NCBI GenBank assembly: GCA_045403215.1
Contig: JAXIOW010000206.1
Location: 1-5,758 of the forward strand
Origin: NS-12 sp045403215
Lineage (GTDB): Bacteria > Nitrospirota > Nitrospiria > Nitrospirales > NS-4
Length of the DNA: 5,758 nt
Reading direction: 5' to 3'
A program made the translations under genes and the position numbers. Positions 1-4,906 of the stretch are shown here, one piece after another; within the stretch, counting starts at the first letter, position 1, and every line of letters starts with the position of its first letter. The notes beneath the pieces were generated by a model, which saw nothing but the letters and a program-made list of their open reading frames with translations, had not been told where the DNA came from and did no database searches.

Positions 1-39
1 GATATTGGAAGGCCGGAGTGCGGGTGCGCAGATGTCGTC

Positions 40-93
40 GGAGGCGGAGGGGTGGCGGCGAGCGGGACCCTGGTGGAGCGGAAGGCGACTTGC
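40..93. repeat. Dispersed repeat, copy A (degenerate, truncated)
   Basis: This 54-base stretch aligns without gaps to bases 947-1000, with 47 of 54 positions identical by eye. The first 21 bases, a purine-rich GGAGGCGG... block, are identical in both copies. The differences cluster at 61-63 and 82-85. The similarity stops at GCGACTTGC, where a C-rich element follows, so copy A lacks the right half seen in copies B and C. It lies downstream (3') of the toxin-antitoxin operon. No coding role is apparent. Confidence 0.75.
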
Positions 94-105
94 CCCCCAC
101 CCTCA

Positions 106-128
106 CCCTCCCCCTCGAGGGGGGAGGG
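106..128. repeat. GC-rich inverted repeat centred on TCGA
   Basis: CCCTCCCCC and GGGGGGAGGG flank a TCGA centre, giving a near-perfect inverted repeat with a one-base bulge. Read on the minus strand it starts 33 bases past the antitoxin stop, so it could form an RNA hairpin that ends or protects the toxin-antitoxin transcript. No T-tract follows on that strand, so it is not a standard intrinsic terminator. C-rich arms of this kind are common as dispersed intergenic palindromes. Confidence 0.45.
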
Positions 129-160
129 ATGGAAAGGGGGAGCCGCCGGCGACGGAACAG

Positions 161-502
161 CTACTGCTTCTTGCGGGGGTGGGTGTAGAAGAGGGCGGCC
201 GTCGAGCGTCTGTCTTCGACGGCGATGGCGAGCCGGAAGCCCAGGGCGTGCAGGAGCGCGTCCAGGCTGCGGAGCTCAGGATTGCCTCGCTCGGAAAGCA
301 TGCGGTACAGGCTTTCTCTATTGAGGTTGGCCTTTGCCGCCAGTTGCGCGACCCCGCCCTGGGCTTCGGCGACATTCCGGATGGCGAGCAGAAACACCTC
401 CGGATCGCCGTCCTCCAGCGCCGCATTGAGATATTCCGCCGCTTCACGAGGATCACGGAGCTCCTTGATCAGTTCCGGCTGATAGGGCTTACTTGGTGCC
501 AC
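161..502 (-). CDS. Antitoxin of a type II toxin-antitoxin system (HI1420/HigA-like)
   Basis: Predicted 113-residue DNA-binding antitoxin expected to bind and neutralise the toxin encoded just upstream and to repress the operon. The N-terminal part (PELIKELRDPREAAEYLNAA, about residues 9-28, then LEDGDPEVFLLAIRNVAEAQGG in two runs) matches the typical start of the 'probable addiction module antidote' family. A helix-turn-helix follows at about residues 51-86, including QLAAKANLNRESLYRMLS and then a leucine-rich helix ending in LHALGF. The GTG start at 500-502 is chosen because an AAAGGAG ribosome site lies at 514-520, about 11 bases away, and because family similarity begins right after it. 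Longer in-frame ATG starts exist, at 580 and 547, but would lie deeper inside the toxin gene. The gene overlaps the toxin 3' end by 14 bases, which implies translational coupling. Confidence 0.85.
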   Translation of the reverse strand: MAPSKPYQPELIKELRDPREAAEYLNAALEDGDPEVFLLAIRNVAEAQGGVAQLAAKANLNRESLYRMLSERGNPELRSLDALLHALGFRLAIAVEDRRSTAALFYTHPRKKQ

Positions 503-839
503 GGTGCAACGCTCTCCTTTTATAATCCTTCCAGTAGCTCTGGGCATCTGAGATATCCCGCGCCTGCCTGTTTTTGTCACCGCCGCACAATAGGAGCACT
601 ACTTTGGGGCCCACCTGACCGATATACACCCGATAACCGGGGCCGAAGTCGAGTCGCAGCTCTTCGACTCCATCGCCGAGGCCCGCGCAGTCTCCGAAAT
701 TTCCGAGCCGAACTCTGTCGAGTCTGACACGAATCTTAGCCCGGCCGCGTACGTCTCGAAGAGCATAGAGCCAATCGAGAAACGGGGCCCTGCCTTCCTC
801 CGTAATGTAGACTTCAAGCTCTCGTTCGAAGGCTTCCAT
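489..839 (-). CDS. RelE/ParE-superfamily toxin (HI1419/HigB-like, Gp49-like)
   Basis: Predicted 116-residue toxin of the phage-derived Gp49-like 'addiction module killer' family, relatives of RelE/HigB that usually act as mRNA interferases. Family landmarks in order are: FLDWLYALRD at about 20-29; a basic stretch RGRAKIRVRLDRVRLGNFGD at 31-50; GVEELRLDFGPGYRVYI at about 57-73; VVLLLCGGDKNRQARDI at about 79-95; and a C-terminal AQSYWKDYKRR. The length is normal and nothing is missing. As is typical for this branch of the family, the toxin gene comes first and the antitoxin second, the reverse of the usual relBE order. The ATG at 837-839 fits the family N-terminus (short lead-in, then ELEVYITEEGR), but only a weak Shine-Dalgarno precedes it. 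The activity is inferred from the family. Confidence 0.88.
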   Translation of the reverse strand: MEAFERELEVYITEEGRAPFLDWLYALRDVRGRAKIRVRLDRVRLGNFGDCAGLGDGVEELRLDFGPGYRVYIGQVGPKVVLLLCGGDKNRQARDISDAQSYWKDYKRRALHRGTK

Positions 840-840
840 G

Positions 841-869
841 ATTGTAGCCTATAAGCTACTACAGTGCAA
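841..869 (-). promoter_or_regulatory. Probable promoter/operator of the toxin-antitoxin operon
   Basis: On the minus strand TTGCAC (869-864) and TACAAT (846-841) are separated by exactly 17 bases, close to the sigma-70 consensus. An inverted repeat, GTAGC (844-848) and GCTAC (855-859) around CTATAA, overlaps the -10 and could be the antitoxin operator. One difficulty is that the -10 lies one base from the toxin ATG. Standard initiation would then begin inside the gene, so either the true transcription start is further upstream or the hexamers are fortuitous. Confidence 0.4.
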
Positions 870-909
870 GACGATTCCGTCCACAGCGAATGAGACACGG
901 ACGCGGGCG

Positions 910-919
910 TAAACGTTTA
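910..919. promoter_or_regulatory. Perfect 10-bp palindrome TAAACGTTTA
   Basis: An AT-containing perfect palindrome stands out in otherwise GC-rich DNA, about 70 bases upstream of the toxin start and just outside repeat copy B. It could be a half-site pair for a repressor such as the neighbouring antitoxin. A single 10-bp palindrome can also occur by chance, so this is only a candidate operator. Confidence 0.25.
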
Positions 920-946
920 AGCAAGAGCGGGGGCGCCGCGCGAGCC

Positions 947-1121
947 GGAGGCGGAGGGGTGGCGGCGCATGGGACCCTGGCGGAGCGCAGCGCGACTTGC
1001 TTGATTCATTGCCGGCCAGCCGCATCGTAGATGCGACTTGCTTGGCTTCCCGGAGCACCCAAGATGCGCTGGCCGGTCGGCGGAGCGCGAGCACGTCAGG
1101 GTAATGCGGCGACAGAACCCG
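947..1121. repeat. Dispersed repeat, copy B (expanded)
   Basis: This is the main content of the 324-bp gap between the toxin gene and the CARF gene. Bases 947-1000 match copy A (47/54), and 961-1003 match copy C at 3353-3395 (41/43). A second block, 1033-1056, is identical over 24 bases to 3384-3407. A third, 1081-1092, is identical to 3402-3413, and a fourth, 1100-1121, matches 3451-3472 (21/22). GCGACTTGCTTG occurs twice within copy B (992-1003 and 1033-1044), 41 bases apart, so this copy carries an internal duplication or insertion relative to C. All shared blocks are in the same orientation and order. Confidence 0.8.
1012..1076. repeat. Long inverted repeat inside repeat copy B
   Basis: The left arm at 1012-1026 (CCGGCCAGCCGCATC) pairs with the right arm at 1063-1076 (GATGCGCTGGCCGG), giving 14 base pairs with one bulged base around a 36-base loop. 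The inner part of the left arm, CGCATC (1021-1026), can instead pair with GATGCG at 1030-1035 across a three-base loop, so two mutually exclusive hairpins are possible. The element lies upstream of the predicted CARF promoter, so it would act as DNA or in an upstream transcript rather than in the CARF leader. Confidence 0.6.
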
Positions 1122-1147
1122 CTCAGTAGCCTGTCCCCTTTGGGCCG

Positions 1148-1156
1148 TGCTATAGT
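1148..1156 (+). promoter_or_regulatory. Extended -10 promoter for the CARF operon
   Basis: TGC followed by TATAGT forms an extended -10 element. No good -35 hexamer is seen 16-18 bases upstream, which extended -10 promoters can tolerate. The usual start point, about seven bases downstream, falls at 1163-1164, at or next to the GTG start codon at 1164. The predicted mRNA is therefore leaderless or nearly so, in agreement with the absence of a ribosome site before this GTG. Confidence 0.5.
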
Positions 1157-1163
1157 CCGGCGC

Positions 1164-2429
1164 GTGCCGGCTGAAACTTCCACGAAAGCCCTGCTGATCT
1201 CCATCGACGGCGACCCTGCGCCCTGCGTCGCGACGATCAACCGCCTGAACCCCGAGCACCTCTGCTTCTTCATCCCCGAGACCCTGCGCCCCAAGATCCA
1301 GACGCAGATCCAACCCAACCTCGTCAAGCTGCCGAAGAAATGGGACTGGATCATCACGCCCGACCCCCACGGCTTCGGCGCCTGCTACAAGGCGCTGAAC
1401 CAGCCGCTTGCCGATCTATTGAAGGTCTGGGGCCTCCAGCCGGGCGAGCTCACGGTGGACCTGAGCCGGGCCACCACCGCCATGGCGGCGGCGACGGGGC
1501 TGGCGACCTTGACCCACTCATCGCAGTTCATCACGCTGAAGCCGGCCCTGGTCGCGGGCGACGCGCCGGTGGGCGAGCTGGTCATCGTCAACGGCACGGC
1601 GCACACCTGGCAGCAGGACAATCCGTGGACGGAAGCCGCGATCACCATGCGACGGCTTGCGGCGGAGCAATTCAATAAGGGCTCGTACGCCGCGGCGGCC
1701 CATCTGTTCCGTCACATCGAAGCGCGGGTCTCAGGCGGGCAGAAGCCCCTCTATCACGCCTTCGCCGACCTCGCGGACGCCTACGGCTGCTGGGACCGCT
1801 TCCTGTACAAGCCGGCGTGGGAATCGTTGAAAACCGCCGTGAAGGCGCTCGACATGGCCTCCGTCTTCGGCGGCCCGCCCGGGGTCAAGACGCTGATCCC
1901 GCGCCTGAAAGAGAACCTGGGATTTCTGGAGAAGCTCGTCATGGACCCCTCTGACGTCAAGGCCGCCGTCGCGCCGGACCTCCTGGCCAACGCCCGGCGG
2001 CGCGCCGAGCAAGACCACGCCTTCGACGCGGCGCTCCTCACGGCGGTCCGCGCCCTGGAAGCCTTTGCGCAGGTGCAGTTGTTCAAGCAACACAAGATCA
2101 AGACCCACGACGTCCAGCCGGACCAGCTCCCGGCGGCCCTGCGGGAAGTCTGCCGCACCTGCTATCTCGACGATGTGGACGGGAAGTACAAGCTGCCGCT
2201 GGTGGCACAGTTCCGCGCGCTGGCCGGGCTCGGCGACCAGATGGGCCAGGCCTACCTCGCCCAGTGGCCGCAGATGAAGCCGCTGCTGGACGCCGCCCAC
2301 CGGTCGCCGCTGGGCCACGGCTTCGAGCCGGCCACCGCGGAGCGCTACCACCAGCTCTACGCGCTGATCGTGAAAGTGACCGGCGTGACCGACGCGGCGC
2401 TCCCGAAATTTCCCACCCTCGAGCTATGA
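1164..2429 (+). CDS. CARF-HEPN protein, CRISPR-associated TIGR02710/Cas02710-like putative ribonuclease
   Basis: Predicted cytoplasmic 421-residue protein. Residues about 8-130 look like a CARF (Rossmann-like) domain. It opens with the hydrophobic strand ALLISIDGDP and an Asn-Pro-Glu-His turn before LCFFIP. The CARF ligand-loop position is DLSRATTAM (99-107), where relatives have a DxTGGTKxM-like motif. The C-terminal half is helical. LLANARRRAEQDHAFDAALL (273-292) with VRALEAFAQ (295-303) resembles Cas02710 C-terminal regions, and R380-SPLG-H385 fits the HEPN RNase signature Rx4-6H. Family members are thought to be RNases switched on by cyclic oligoadenylate made by Cas10; that role here is inferred. 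The GTG at 1164 is chosen because it sits just before the first CARF strand and after an extended -10. An upstream in-frame ATG at 1038 would place dispersed repeat in the protein. It heads a four-gene operon, and its TGA overlaps the next ATG. No cas gene or CRISPR array is in the window. Confidence 0.8.
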   Translation: MPAETSTKALLISIDGDPAPCVATINRLNPEHLCFFIPETLRPKIQTQIQPNLVKLPKKWDWIITPDPHGFGACYKALNQPLADLLKVWGLQPGELTVDLSRATTAMAAATGLATLTHSSQFITLKPALVAGDAPVGELVIVNGTAHTWQQDNPWTEAAITMRRLAAEQFNKGSYAAAAHLFRHIEARVSGGQKPLYHAFADLADAYGCWDRFLYKPAWESLKTAVKALDMASVFGGPPGVKTLIPRLKENLGFLEKLVMDPSDVKAAVAPDLLANARRRAEQDHAFDAALLTAVRALEAFAQVQLFKQHKIKTHDVQPDQLPAALREVCRTCYLDDVDGKYKLPLVAQFRALAGLGDQMGQAYLAQWPQMKPLLDAAHRSPLGHGFEPATAERYHQLYALIVKVTGVTDAALPKFPTLEL

Positions 2430-2845
2430 CGACGAGCCGCGCCAGCGACACGATCGAGGTCCGCATCTACTACCAGGACACCGATTGCGGCGGCGTGGTG
2501 TACTACGGGAACTATCTCCGCTACTTCGAACAGGGACGCACGCACTGGCTGGAGACGCGGGGCTCGTCGGTCAAGGCCTTCATGGACGCCGGCATCCTCT
2601 TCGCCGTGGTGCACGCCGAACTGAACTACCGCTCGCCCGCCCGCTACGGGGAGACCTTGACCATCGCCACCCGGCTTGCGGAAGTCCGCGCCGCCAGCTT
2701 CACGTTCGCCCACGAGATCCGGGAGAAGGCGAGCGGGCGGCTGGTCGTGGAAGGCTCGGCGAGACTGGTCGCCGTGGACACCCACGGCAAGCTGGTCAAG
2801 CTCCCCAGGGACCTGCGCGATCGCCTGGCCAAAGGACTCGCCTGA
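2426..2845 (+). CDS. YbgC/FadM-like acyl-CoA thioesterase (hot-dog fold)
   Basis: Predicted 139-residue thioesterase of the 4-hydroxybenzoyl-CoA thioesterase (4HBT) family, which hydrolyses acyl-CoA esters in the cytoplasm. The family signature lies at residues 15-38: YYQDTDCGGVVYYGNYLRYF followed by EQGR. Asp18 corresponds to the catalytic aspartate of YbgC enzymes. ELNYRSPARYGETLTI (65-80) and a final strand RLVAVDTHGKLVKLP fit the hot-dog core, and the length is normal. The start is the ATG at 2426, which overlaps the stop of the CARF gene (ATGA), so translation is probably coupled. ybgC usually sits beside tolQRA and pal, but none of those genes is here. The substrate is unknown. The link with a CARF-HEPN gene is unusual and may be either functional or chance. 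Confidence 0.9.
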   Translation: MTTSRASDTIEVRIYYQDTDCGGVVYYGNYLRYFEQGRTHWLETRGSSVKAFMDAGILFAVVHAELNYRSPARYGETLTIATRLAEVRAASFTFAHEIREKASGRLVVEGSARLVAVDTHGKLVKLPRDLRDRLAKGLA

Positions 2846-2848
2846 CCC

Positions 2849-2950
2849 ATGCAGAACATCGGCACCTGGCTCGCCATCGCCGGCGTCGCGGTCGGCTTCG
2901 TCATCCTGCTCTATCTGCTGTTCAAGGAACCTGAGGACAAGAAAAAGTAA
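2849..2950 (+). CDS. 33-residue single-span membrane peptide
   Basis: A short reading frame starts three bases after the thioesterase stop, preceded by AAAGGA (2831-2836). The product begins MQNIGTW, continues with a hydrophobic segment at about residues 7-25 (LAIAGVAVGFVILLYLLF) and ends in the charged tail KEPEDKKK. The basic tail suggests that the C-terminus stays in the cytoplasm. I recognise no family. It could be a small membrane anchor or regulator for its operon partners, or a membrane-acting peptide. The tight spacing, ribosome site and clean topology support a real gene. Confidence 0.65.
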   Translation: MQNIGTWLAIAGVAVGFVILLYLLFKEPEDKKK

Positions 2951-2963
2951 GGGAGAAAACGCT

Positions 2964-3194
2964 ATGGATCCATTCGGCGGCAAGGAAGAGCTGGTCGAGG
3001 TCAAGTTCCAGATCAGCCAGGATCAGAAGAAATGGCTGGAGAAGATGGTCAAGGAAGGCAAGATCGCGGTGCCGCCCGGAGGCAGTCTGTCCGTGGGAAA
3101 TGTGGCCTCCATGTTCATCCGGGCGCTCCTGCACAACGCCATGGAGCAGCAGCAGGCCATGGAGAAGGCGGACGCCGACGAGGACGAGGAATAG
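2964..3194 (+). CDS. 76-residue hypothetical protein with ribbon-helix-helix-like pattern
   Basis: Last gene of the CARF operon, 13 bases after the membrane peptide, with a GGGAG ribosome site at 2951-2955 placed eight bases before the ATG. A short strand (VEVKFQIS, residues 11-18) is followed by a charged helix (QDQKKWLEKMVKEG, 19-32), a glycine-proline turn (PPGGS) and a second helix (SVGNVASMFIRALLHNAME, 43-61). The tail is highly acidic (ADADEDEE). Strand-helix-helix order and size resemble ribbon-helix-helix DNA-binding proteins, with a longer than usual loop between the helices. That is a pattern impression, not a family match. It could be the operon's regulator or a small partner protein. 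Confidence 0.7.
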   Translation: MDPFGGKEELVEVKFQISQDQKKWLEKMVKEGKIAVPPGGSLSVGNVASMFIRALLHNAMEQQQAMEKADADEDEE

Positions 3195-3212
3195 CGGAAG
3201 GTTTCGGGCCGG

Positions 3213-3229
3213 GGGAGCCTCCTGCTCCC
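3213..3229 (+). terminator. Weak candidate terminator hairpin after the CARF operon
   Basis: GGGAGC and GCTCCC flank a five-base loop (CTCCT), beginning 18 bases after the last stop codon of the operon. There is no T-run behind it (TGGTTCCC follows), so it is at best an atypical intrinsic terminator or a 3'-end stabilising hairpin. Confidence 0.3.
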
Positions 3230-3352
3230 TGGTTCCCGCGCTCTCGATATCGCATGGCGCGCAGCGCGCCTGATCAGAACGGCAGAGTGCTCGAACAAGG
3301 CCGCATTTGAGGCTCGCCCCGGCCCTCGCCAACGACGCGATTCCTGGCGGAT

Positions 3353-3472
3353 GGCGCCGCATGGGACCGTGGCGGAGCGCAGCGCGACTTGCTTGGCTTC
3401 CCGGAGCGCGAGCTGGTGACCCGTTGCATTTGAAGAGCAACAGGTGCCCCGGTAATGCGGCGACAGGACCCG
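3353..3472. repeat. Dispersed repeat, copy C (compact, 120 bp)
   Basis: This compact copy lies between the CARF operon and hemL. Its left block (3353-3395) matches 961-1003 at 41 of 43 positions, 3384-3407 is identical to 1033-1056, 3402-3413 to 1081-1092, and 3451-3472 matches 1100-1121 (21/22). Its ends carry an 8-bp inverted repeat, CGCCGCAT (3355-3362) and ATGCGGCG (3455-3462), like the terminal inverted repeats of a small non-autonomous element. A small hairpin, GTTGC/GCAAC (3423-3427 and 3437-3441), lies inside. No reading frame of interest is present. Confidence 0.78.
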
Positions 3473-3486
3473 TCGGCTAGAGACGA

Positions 3487-4779
3487 TTAGCTGATTTTGA
3501 GTTTGTTGAAGGCGGCGCGAGCCGCCTTCAGTGTTTTGGCGACATCCGCCGGCGTGTGGGCGGTCGAGAGGAAGACGGCCTCGAACTGGGACGGGGCCAG
3601 GTAGATCCCCTGGGTCAGCATCGCGCGGAAGAACTTCGCGTAGGCCTGGGTGTCGGACTTCTTGGCCGAGGCGTAATCGGTCACCGGGCCGGGCGAGAAG
3701 AACAGCGTCATCATGGATCCCGCCCGATTGAGCGTCGCCGCGACCCCCGCCTCGTGGGCGGCGCGGCTGAGCCCTTGGCCCAGCTGACGCCCGCGTTCTT
3801 CCAGCTGGCGGTAGACCCCGGACTTCTTGAGCAGTTTCAGGGTCTCGATGCCGGCCGTGACCGCCAGCGGGTTCCCCGAGAGCGTCCCGGCTTGGTAGAC
3901 CGGGCCGTCCGGCGCGATGAGCTTCAGGAGGTCTGCCCGCCCGCCGTACGCCCCGACCGGAAGCCCGCCGCCGATGATCTTCCCCAGGCAGGTCAAATCC
4001 GGCGTGACGCCATAGCGGGCCTGCGCGCCGCCGTAGGCCACGCGGAAGCCGGTGATGACCTCATCGAAGATCAGCACGATCCGGTAGTGGTGGGTCAGTT
4101 CGCGCAGGCGGCCCAGGAAATCGGGATGGGGGGGCACCACGCCCATGTTGCCCGCCACGGGCTCCACGATGACGCACGCGAAGTTGCCCCGGTGCGCTTC
4201 CAACAGGCGCTCGACCGCGCCGATGTCGTTGTAGGGGGCCGTGAAGGTGTGCCGGGCCAGGTCGGCCGGGACGCCGGGGCTATCCGGAATGCCCAGGGTC
4301 GCCACGCCCGAGCCGGCCTTCACCAGGAGTGAATCGGCGTGGCCGTGATAGCACCCCTCGAACTTGAGAATGGCGTCGCGGCCGGTGTAGGCCCGCGCCA
4401 GCCGGATCGCGCTCATCACGGCCTCGGTCCCCGAGCTGACCAGGCGGATGCGCTCCATCGAAGGCACGGCCTCGACGATCATCTGGGCCAGCGTCACTTC
4501 GAGCGCCGTCGGCGCGCCGTAGCTGGTGCCCCGCGCGGCCGCGCGGGCGATCGCCTTGACGACGGACGCCGGCGCGTGACCCAGGATCAGCGGCCCCCAG
4601 GACATCACGTAGTCCACGAAGCCGTTCCCGTCAGCGTCGTACAGCTTGGCTCCCTTGCCGCGGGCGATGAAAGGCGGGAGGGTCCCGACCGCCTTGAAGG
4701 CGCGGACCGGGCTGTTGACCCCGCCGGGGATCACCCGGAGCGCGGCCTCGAAGAGCTTCTTGGAGGCGGTGGTCTTCAT
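3487..4779 (-). CDS. hemL: Glutamate-1-semialdehyde 2,1-aminomutase
   Basis: Pyridoxal-phosphate enzyme that converts glutamate-1-semialdehyde to 5-aminolevulinate, the last step of the C5 route into heme and other tetrapyrroles, in the cytoplasm. The 430-residue length is normal for the family. Motifs in order are: PGGVNSPVRAF (18-28); SSGTEAVMSAIRLARA (115-130) at the cofactor phosphate site; YHGHAD (144-149); FDEVITGFR (238-246), whose Asp239 contacts the cofactor pyridine nitrogen; the cofactor lysine Lys267 in CLGKIIGGGLPVGAYGG; and GTLSGNP (298-304). No defect is seen. The start ATG lies about 15 bases from a strong promoter, with a pyrimidine-rich leader and no Shine-Dalgarno. It is convergent with the CARF operon, with repeat copy C in between, and divergent from the membrane-protein gene. 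Confidence 0.97.
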   Translation of the reverse strand: MKTTASKKLFEAALRVIPGGVNSPVRAFKAVGTLPPFIARGKGAKLYDADGNGFVDYVMSWGPLILGHAPASVVKAIARAAARGTSYGAPTALEVTLAQMIVEAVPSMERIRLVSSGTEAVMSAIRLARAYTGRDAILKFEGCYHGHADSLLVKAGSGVATLGIPDSPGVPADLARHTFTAPYNDIGAVERLLEAHRGNFACVIVEPVAGNMGVVPPHPDFLGRLRELTHHYRIVLIFDEVITGFRVAYGGAQARYGVTPDLTCLGKIIGGGLPVGAYGGRADLLKLIAPDGPVYQAGTLSGNPLAVTAGIETLKLLKKSGVYRQLEERGRQLGQGLSRAAHEAGVAATLNRAGSMMTLFFSPGPVTDYASAKKSDTQAYAKFFRAMLTQGIYLAPSQFEAVFLSTAHTPADVAKTLKAARAAFNKLKIS

Positions 4780-4794
4780 AAAGAAAAGAGCGGA

Positions 4795-4823
4795 ACTCTA
4801 ACACGCCCCCCCAGATGCGTCAA
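4795..4823 (-). promoter_or_regulatory. hemL promoter (TTGACG-17-TAGAGT, extended -10)
   Basis: On the minus strand TTGACG (4823-4818) and TAGAGT (4800-4795) are separated by 17 bases, and TGT directly precedes the -10, so this is a near-consensus sigma-70 promoter. The predicted start near 4788 leaves a leader of about nine bases without a ribosome site. The -35 lies midway between the two divergent -10 elements. Confidence 0.6.
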
Positions 4824-4837
4824 GGAACAGGGTTTTC

Positions 4838-4846
4838 TGCTACAAT
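4838..4846 (+). promoter_or_regulatory. Extended -10 promoter for the 12-codon ORF and membrane protein
   Basis: TGC followed by TACAAT forms an extended -10 element. The hexamer 17 bases upstream is the same stretch that serves as the hemL -35 on the other strand and is a poor -35 in this direction. The predicted start near 4853 gives a leader of about 15 bases that includes the TTAGGA ribosome site before the ATG at 4868. Confidence 0.5.
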
Positions 4847-4867
4847 CCTCTCTGCTTAGGATATACC

Positions 4868-4906
4868 ATGAAGAAGGTCACCGTCACGCTCTGCGCGTCT
4901 CGCTAG
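4868..4906 (+). CDS. 12-codon ORF ending in TAG, in frame with the next gene
   Basis: The ATG at 4868 has a well-placed AGGA (4858-4861) six bases upstream and encodes MKKVTVTLCASR before a TAG. The very next codon is the ATG of the membrane-protein gene in the same reading frame. This may be a short leader peptide whose translation delivers ribosomes to the next start. Alternatively it is the true N-terminus of that protein interrupted by a single amber codon. Nothing in the peptide suggests amino-acid-specific attenuation. Confidence 0.4.
   Translation: MKKVTVTLCASR

Noticed and set aside
5..727. 240-codon plus-strand ORF over the toxin-antitoxin genes
   Set aside because: It has no recognisable domain, is antisense to two well-supported genes, and is rich in Arg/Gly/Pro as expected for a shadow frame in GC-rich DNA.
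947..1121. Integron attC cassette sites
   Set aside because: The repeats bracket modules, but no RYYYAAC/GTTRRRY core pair and no integrase are visible, and the gene groups face both directions.
1038..1163. Longer CARF protein starting at the ATG at 1038 (or 1104)
   Set aside because: The extra 42 residues are encoded by dispersed repeat sequence that recurs at 3384-3472, are not CARF-like, and would start upstream of the predicted promoter.
849..1370. Minus-strand ORFs across repeat B and the CARF 5' end
   Set aside because: The similar peptide stretch containing GPMRRHP that recurs at 2922-3440 is just translation of the DNA repeat, not a protein family.
1731..2351. 206-codon minus-strand ORF inside the CARF gene
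   Set aside because: Shadow of the CARF-HEPN coding frame, with no ribosome site or family resemblance.
3256..3270. GGCGCGC-A-GCGCGCC palindrome as a terminator or operator
   Set aside because: Short alternating G/C runs are expected in this base composition. There is a one-base centre, no T-run and no positional logic.
947..3472. CRISPR array
   Set aside because: Searched for because of the CARF gene. The repeats are three scattered long copies at 0.9-2.4 kb spacing with no regular spacer pattern.
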